DNA from: Parasitella parasitica
Lineage: Eukaryota; Mucoromycota; Mucoromycetes; Mucorales; Mucoraceae
Length of the DNA: 64,000 nt
Assembly: GCA_025201805.1 (NCBI GenBank)
Contig: MU619289.1
Coordinates: 2,430-66,429 of the forward strand
Reading direction: 5' to 3'
A program made the position numbers and the translations under genes. A model generated the notes under the pieces. It searched no databases, had not been told where the DNA came from, and worked only from the letters and a program-made list of their open reading frames with translations. Positions within the stretch are counted from its first letter, which is position 1; each line of letters opens with the position of its first letter. This document shows, piece after piece, positions 58,613 through 64,000 of the stretch.

Positions 58613-59814
58613 ATGGCCACTACAGCCGTTACTACTGCTGATGATGAACCCAAGGCTACTGTCTTGGAAGTATCTCCCGTACAAGAAGAACATAAAGTAA
58701 AGTGTGATAATTTGTTTACAATTCACATTAATAATCTTTTTATTTAGGTGTTTATTGGTAATCTGTCTTTCAAGACTACTAAAGAAGCCCTCGTTTCGTT
58801 TGCCTCGTCATCCGGGAAAGTGTAAGTTTTTTTAGCCAGTTTGTACGAGTATTATTTCTCAAGTATTTTTTGGTGTGCAGTTTGGATGCAACCATCATTA
58901 CCAAGTATAAACGCTCTCTTGGTTATGGATTTATCACATTCGAAACAGAGAAGGAAGCTGAGCAGGCAGCAAAAGATCTCGATACCAAATCATTGGATGG
59001 CCGTGAAATCAATGTTGAAGTCGCTCGCCCCAAACCAGAACCAACTGCGAATGTACCTAAAAAAACAGGCAAATCAAAGCGTAATGCATACCGTCGCAGT
59101 AAGACTGCTGCAGCTTTATCAACCAAAGAATCAACGATCAAGAAAGAAGAAGGAGAGCATATCGCGCCTGTCAAAAAGGAAAAGTCTACTAAAAAGGAAG
59201 GGAAAGTAAAGAAAGAGGTGCCCCTAAAGAAGGAGACTCCCGCTACTTCCACTGCCACTGACGGTCCAGCTGCCAATACTGATCCCACTGCTGTGACGTC
59301 AAATGAACAAGAGCAAGAGCAAGAGCAAGAGCAAGAGCAAGAGCAAGAGCTAGAAAAGTCTCCCGAGCAAATTGCTAAAGAGGGTGCTGCTCGTCGTAAA
59401 CGTAACCAAAAAAACAAGAAACGCCTAAACAAGAAGTCTGCCGAGAAAGCTACGCGTGCCAGCGAGCCATCCAAGACCACTTTGTTTGTGGCCAATTTAC
59501 CTTATGTTACTACAGATGATGATTTGTACGGAATCTTTAAAGACTACAAACTGGTTTCTGCTCATGTGGCTCGTATGAACAATGGATGCTCAAAGGGGTA
59601 TGGATTTGTGGAATTCGAAAATGAGCAAGAGCGATCAAAGGCAATTGAGTCCATAAAGGATGTTGTGCTGGAAGGCCGTTCTATATATTTAAAGGTTGCT
59701 CTCGCCCACCAAAAATTGTTGACTGGGGAAAATAACGATGAAATCGAGAAGAAAGAGGAGATGTCTCCTGGCGATTCAGCTGTTGATGCTCTTAAAGTAG
59801 AGGATACCAAATAA
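58613..59814 (+). CDS. Two-RRM RNA-binding protein, probably nucleolar/nuclear
   Basis: 363 aa, exons 58613-58696, 58748-58821 and 58881-59814. RRM1 (about 29-105) has RNP2 VFIGNLSF and RNP1 LGYGFITF. RRM2 (about 235-315) has RNP2 LFVANLPY and RNP1 KGYGFVEF. Between them lie Lys-rich charged stretches (KKGK, RRKRNQKNKKRLNKK) and a pure Glu-Gln repeat. The architecture resembles fungal Nop12/Nop13- or RRT5-like proteins, but no exact orthologue is assigned. The C-terminus is acidic. Confidence 0.85.
59305..59352 (+). repeat. In-frame GAGCAA repeat (Glu-Gln)
   Basis: About seven six-base units inside the two-RRM gene, encoding alternating Glu-Gln. Because the unit is six bases, length changes stay in frame. 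Confidence 0.9.
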
Positions 59815-60295
59815 TAATAAAAGCTGCTTGCACCAACAATGATATAGCATATAGTTTAAAGCGCTTGTGATTTATTGTGCTAATTATTGGGTTCAATAGA
59901 CAAAAATTGATTGTTCTGTGTAAAGGAAGCCAGATCAAGTACATCGAATTCCTCGCGTTACTTTGTCCAATAAATCAGGATTATCTAATGCAACCTGAAC
60001 TTCATCCCAGAAATCCTTTCAGTATCCTATTAATAAATTTCAGTTTTCTTTTATTTTTAATGTAGCTTGATATCAAAAATGACAAATAAGCGGGTATTCA
60101 TGCCAACTGCTGTCGTTTGGATTTGTTGTTTATTTACAATAGAAAATTAGAATATAAAGAATAAAGAATAAAGAATAAAGAATAAAGAATAAAGGTTGCC
60201 CAATCTCTGATACACTGTCATAATACCAAAGTTCTGAACAATAACGCAAGTAATAAAAATTGTGTGATTAATGAAATCAAAAAATGGTGGTCTCT
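59815..60295. other. Convergent spacer with 7-bp tandem repeat
   Basis: Between the 3' ends of the two-RRM and sugar transporter genes. Contains an AATAAAG minisatellite; no gene seen. Confidence 0.6.
60154..60194. repeat. (AATAAAG)n tandem repeat
   Basis: Nearly six perfect copies of a 7-bp unit. Each contains AATAAA, so it may act as a multiplied poly(A) signal for the upstream gene. Confidence 0.85.
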
Positions 60296-62048
60296 TCAAG
60301 ATGAGACGCTTTCTTTTTCAGAAACATCTCCCTTCTTGTCTGGCGTGTGAGTAAAGACATCCTTCGTCTTTTCGTCGTAATCAGAGTCAGTGGCAGCTTT
60401 GGCAGCCGCAAGCTCCTTTTTCGCATTCCAAACAAGCAACGATTTAGTAGAAAAGACAACATCCAGTTCTTCCAATGTCTTATTGCTAGTTTCAGGGTAT
60501 AAAGCCCATACGATGGGAATGGCAATGAAATTGAAAGCAGCAAATATCAAAAAGGTGATCCATCCTAAACCTGCAATCATAGGAGGAGTGATTTCCATGA
60601 CAAGCGCATTGCCGATCGACCAGCCCACAACAGAGTAGGCGCCACCCTTTCCACGTACTTTGGTAGGGTAAATTTCAACAGGATATAACCAAGGCACAGT
60701 CAACCATGTCATACCAAAGAAAGCAGTGTATAAAAAGGTAAATACAGTGGCACCAATACCATAACCAAGTGGATTTTGACCCATAATCTCGGGCTTTGTC
60801 AGGACAGCAACCATAATAAGCGAGATACCTTGGCAAACAGCACCATAGAACAATGTAAATCTTCTGCCCCATTTATCAAGCGTAAATACAGCAACAAGGG
60901 TGGCAAGCATATAAGAAACGTTGTTGATGCCAGACAGCAGTTGAGCAGTTCTCTCGGAGAAACCTGCACTTGTGAATACCAAAGGTGCATAGACAGTGAT
61001 CACTGCTATACCAGTCAATTCTTGAATTATTTGCAGCCACACAGATAACTGAACTCGACGGGAAATGTTCAATTTGTCCTTCTTGAAAAGCATGCTAATA
61101 TAACCAGGCTCGCCCTCGCTCTCTTCCCGTTTGATACTAGTGATGATATCGTCGTACTCTTTCAAGACATCAGGATGATTTGGATCGCCACCACCACGGA
61201 GAGCAGCCAAAATTTCAAGACCCTCATCAGTGCGTCCTTTCTTTAATAGGTACCGGGGACTTTCAGGGAAGAAATTAATACCAACAGCGAGGATAACCAA
61301 TGGAATCAGTTGAAAGGCAATAGGAAATCTCCATCTAAAACCTCCATCAACGAATGACAAACCATATGCCAACCAATACTATAGATTGGAAATTCTTTGA
61401 GTTTATACACTGTGTAAAAGCTTAAACTCCTTTACTAGGACTTACAGCAACAACAACACCAAATATATTTAGTGTAAATTCAGAAGCCAGCATGGCACCA
61501 CGAGATGTGTGATGAGATGTTTCAGCGCTCCAAACAGGCACCACAGCATTACTACCAAAAGTTAATACTTTTGCACCAAGATTGCCGTAAAATAATACTT
61601 ACAGATGGCCGGTGCCAATGCCGGTAATAATACGGGAACAGATCATCCAAGCGATATTTTGAGCAGCAGTTTGCAAGCATGCACCCAGGATAGCAATAGC
61701 ACAGCCCAATATGATGGTCTTAATACGACCAATTTTATCGCCAATGTGTCCGCCCATCAGAGCACCAACCAAGGTACCAACATAATATACAGCAACAACA
61801 CCACCTAACAGTGCTTCATTACTTTGCAGACCCATAATATTAACATAATCAGGAGAAATGTTGACACCACTCATCACGCCCTGGTCATACTGTAATATTA
61901 GATTGTTTGTTAGTATTGTACTGCCATTTGTATGTAGAATGTATATACATACGCCAAAAAAGAAGATACTGAGACCAGCAGCTAGATTGATAGCAAGAAC
62001 TAGACTACCATTAGTAAAATGGTGGTAAACGTTAAATCGTTTAAACAT
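60296..62048 (-). CDS. MFS sugar (hexose) transporter
   Basis: 523 aa, exons 61953-62048, 61603-61889, 61446-61551 and 60296-61378. Twelve TM helices. Sugar-porter signatures are present: GYDQGVMSGV in helix 1, GGHIGDKIGRIKTI (the GR loop), VPVWSAETS, PESPRYLLKKGR after helix 6, GIAVITVYAPL in helix 7, DKWGRRF and PETSNKTLEELD after helix 12. The C-tail is acidic and Lys-rich. A TATAAATA box lies about 55 bp upstream of the ATG on the minus strand. Substrate specificity within hexoses and related sugars cannot be fixed by eye. Confidence 0.9.
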
Positions 62049-62100
62049 TTTTTAGCAGGCTTTTTCTGGATCTTTTGAAAAGGGTAGAAAATAGCCGCCT

Positions 62101-62108
62101 TATTTATA
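62101..62108 (-). promoter_or_regulatory. TATA box
   Basis: TATAAATA on the minus strand, about 55 bp upstream of the sugar transporter ATG. Confidence 0.5.
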
Positions 62109-63204
62109 TGATTGTTGTGGCAAGATGCTTCCCCACACAATCGGTCAAATGACATCAGGAAATCAAATCAAATTTGTTGCAAACGGTGTACAAAATGACC
62201 TCGAATGCTAAAATAAAATAGTCATTGGCTAACAATTCTCCGGAGAGTGTAATGCTTGTGTTGTGTTGTATGGTGTATCATGTTCAAATCAAGGGGAACC
62301 ATCTCCGCCATAATTATTGAATGCGGGGCATGTTGCACTTTGATGTTCTTTATGGTAAGAGAAATAAGTAAAAGAGAAATGAGTAAAACAAGTGCCATAA
62401 TGTGTGGCAAATGAAAGGATACATAATCGTATATATATATCTGGACATGACAAAAAAAGAGAACATGCGCGCTATACTAGTTTATTTGCACGGATTTGTT
62501 TCTTTTTGTTTTTATTACTGTTGTTGCAACACATTATAAAGCTGAGGATATTATAAGCATTACTCGAAAAGCAACCATGTGAAAAAAAAGAAATGTCTTG
62601 ATTTAGTTAATTTATCCGATTGACTATTCTCCATTAGGATATAAGTCCATTAGGATATACATCCATTATACCTCCATATGTAAGAATATCGAATTCTAGG
62701 AAGTAAAGGTTGCTTGTTTTTGTGTTCCGTAGTAATCTAAGGTATAGCATTGTTTGACTCAAAGCTTTTGCAAACCAGAGAAATAATAATAGATAGAATT
62801 TTAATTTACGTCTTGCAAATGCAAAGCACATGCCTGTCATTGACACTGCACTAGTTAATTGACACTTGGCAGTTCATGATACAACAAGGAATATTATTTT
62901 AGGTCCAATGTTACACACATGAATACGTTGATTGTGATGTTGAAAACAATTACCCGCATTGTTTCACTGACATGATATAATTAATTAAGCCTACAATAGC
63001 CTACCAAAGTATTATTTTTTGAGAGCAATGGAAGCATGACTTGGATTTTATTATCAAAAACTGGTATGCTGACGATGCATTGCTCCCTATACTGTAATTT
63101 ATTTCATACAGAGCTGTATCTAATATAGCAGATTATCCAAGAGATTTTCAATATCGCTTTAAAGAAAAAAGGGGAGAGGGCACATAAATGTCAGGATACT
63201 CAAC

Positions 63205-63240
63205 AAAATACGCATCAAAATACGCATCAAAATACGCTTT
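63205..63240. repeat. 12-bp tandem repeat (AAAATACGCATC)
   Basis: Two full copies and a partial third, in non-coding DNA. Confidence 0.8.
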
Positions 63241-64000
63241 TGGCTATGTATGCGGGTAGCCAAGAAAATAGCCTTTATTAAATGAGTGTAAAAAAAAACT
63301 GAAGGCAATATTAACAATGGTGTAATAATAGTTAATTTTGAAAGCTAGTAGTAATGCCATTCTCTCAGAATTAATCAGAATAAGTATTGATACTATATTA
63401 CAATTTTATTAAACTATTTTCAATGGCCCAAGCTACCTCCAAGCTCTACAAGTTATCTTACTATATTAACTCTATATACTTTTCTCGCTTAGATCTTGCT
63501 TGTTGCCAGCTAAATCTGCACGCAGCAGCAGCAGATGCAAATTCAACCTCCGGGTTTAATTTTTGGAAGGTTTACTGGAGGCCGGATTTTGACCTCAAAA
63601 AATAGGATTCAAGATTGGTTTGGCAGTTTTTTGCCAATATCTCTAAAACCTATTAATACAATGTTTAGTATAAGATTAAGTACATTTGTAAACTGCTTAA
63701 TTTTGTATGTAATGGTATACTTTTTGAAAAAGTTTTCACTGATAATCTCTAGTAATCTGCGATTAACGAAAACATGCTTTTTCAGCTGAAAGTCTATATT
63801 TTGCATATTTAATACCTAAAATGGTAATACTATGTCTAAAGCGAAGTACAACGGAATGTTTTTGATTAAAATACACCATTATAAAAAGCGTCATTTTCAA
63901 GGTCGAACTCGACAAATTGTGTTTTTCATTCATTTCGCCTTATGGGACCTCATGAAAAATTGTCAAAAATTGATGATTTTTTCCTCGCCTATTTTTTTGG

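Larger units (their letters stand above)
62049..64000. other. Terminal 2 kb without supported gene
   Basis: Starts with the promoter of the sugar transporter (TATAAATA on the minus strand at 62108-62101). The rest is AT-rich with short frames only. A 12-bp tandem repeat lies at about 63205-63240. The last 450 bp contain a GC-richer patch (63515-63640) whose frames are short and overlapping. Confidence 0.6.

Noticed and set aside
58923-59495. 190-codon antisense frame over the two-RRM gene
   Set aside because: Mirror of the GAGCAA repeat and the lysine-rich coding strand; no independent support.
63387-63789. 72-84 codon frames near the right edge
   Set aside because: Short, overlapping in different frames and without recognisable domains.

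Overview
This is a eukaryotic, fungal window. The genes have many short introns (mostly about 45-110 bp, GT...AG), AT-rich spacers and single-copy fungal housekeeping genes. The protein set (tandem SPX-VTC proteins, an ERT1/AcuK-type zinc-cluster/PAS regulator, siderophore MFS, Mid1, Arp1, Sec5, Cul3) fits an early-diverging filamentous fungus, most likely Mucoromycota/Mucorales. That placement is inference from gene style, not a computed phylogeny. No rRNA, tRNA, CRISPR array or intact transposon was recognised.

Layout. 0.1-9 kb: three minus-strand SPX-VTC-DUF202 genes in tandem (polyphosphate polymerase/VTC complex); the first is cut by the window edge at a poly-A run. 10.5-17.2 kb: a large disordered protein of unknown function and a six-bladed Kelch protein, both minus strand. 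18-24 kb, plus strand: a MEAK7-like TLDc protein, a membrane-anchored GDSL hydrolase, a Ser-rich two-TM protein and a small disordered protein. 25-30 kb: exocyst SEC5 (with a 10-N gap in an intron) and a TMEM198-like membrane protein. 30-36.4 kb: an ERT1/AcuK-type regulator converging on APC3/CDC27, a small TM protein and a DMT-type transporter. 37.5-42.6 kb: a siderophore MFS transporter, a secreted phosphoesterase and a doubtful small gene. 42.6-45.2 kb: divergent ribosomal uS8 and Pescadillo. 45.2-49 kb: gene-poor spacer with a decayed duplication. 49-54.6 kb: a C2H2 factor, ALG13, MID1 and ARP1. 55-62 kb: CUL3 divergent from an NDUFAF8-like CX9C protein, a two-RRM protein and an MFS sugar transporter. 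62-64 kb: no supported gene.

Gene models were spliced by hand. Each complete model has phase-compatible junctions and a total coding length divisible by three. Two models (Kelch and ALG13) work only with a GC-AG intron. Most genes are independent housekeeping loci. The clearest functional grouping is the VTC trio. The uS8/Pescadillo and CUL3/NDUFAF8-like pairs may share promoters, and ERT1-like/CDC27 and ARP1/CUL3 are convergent pairs.
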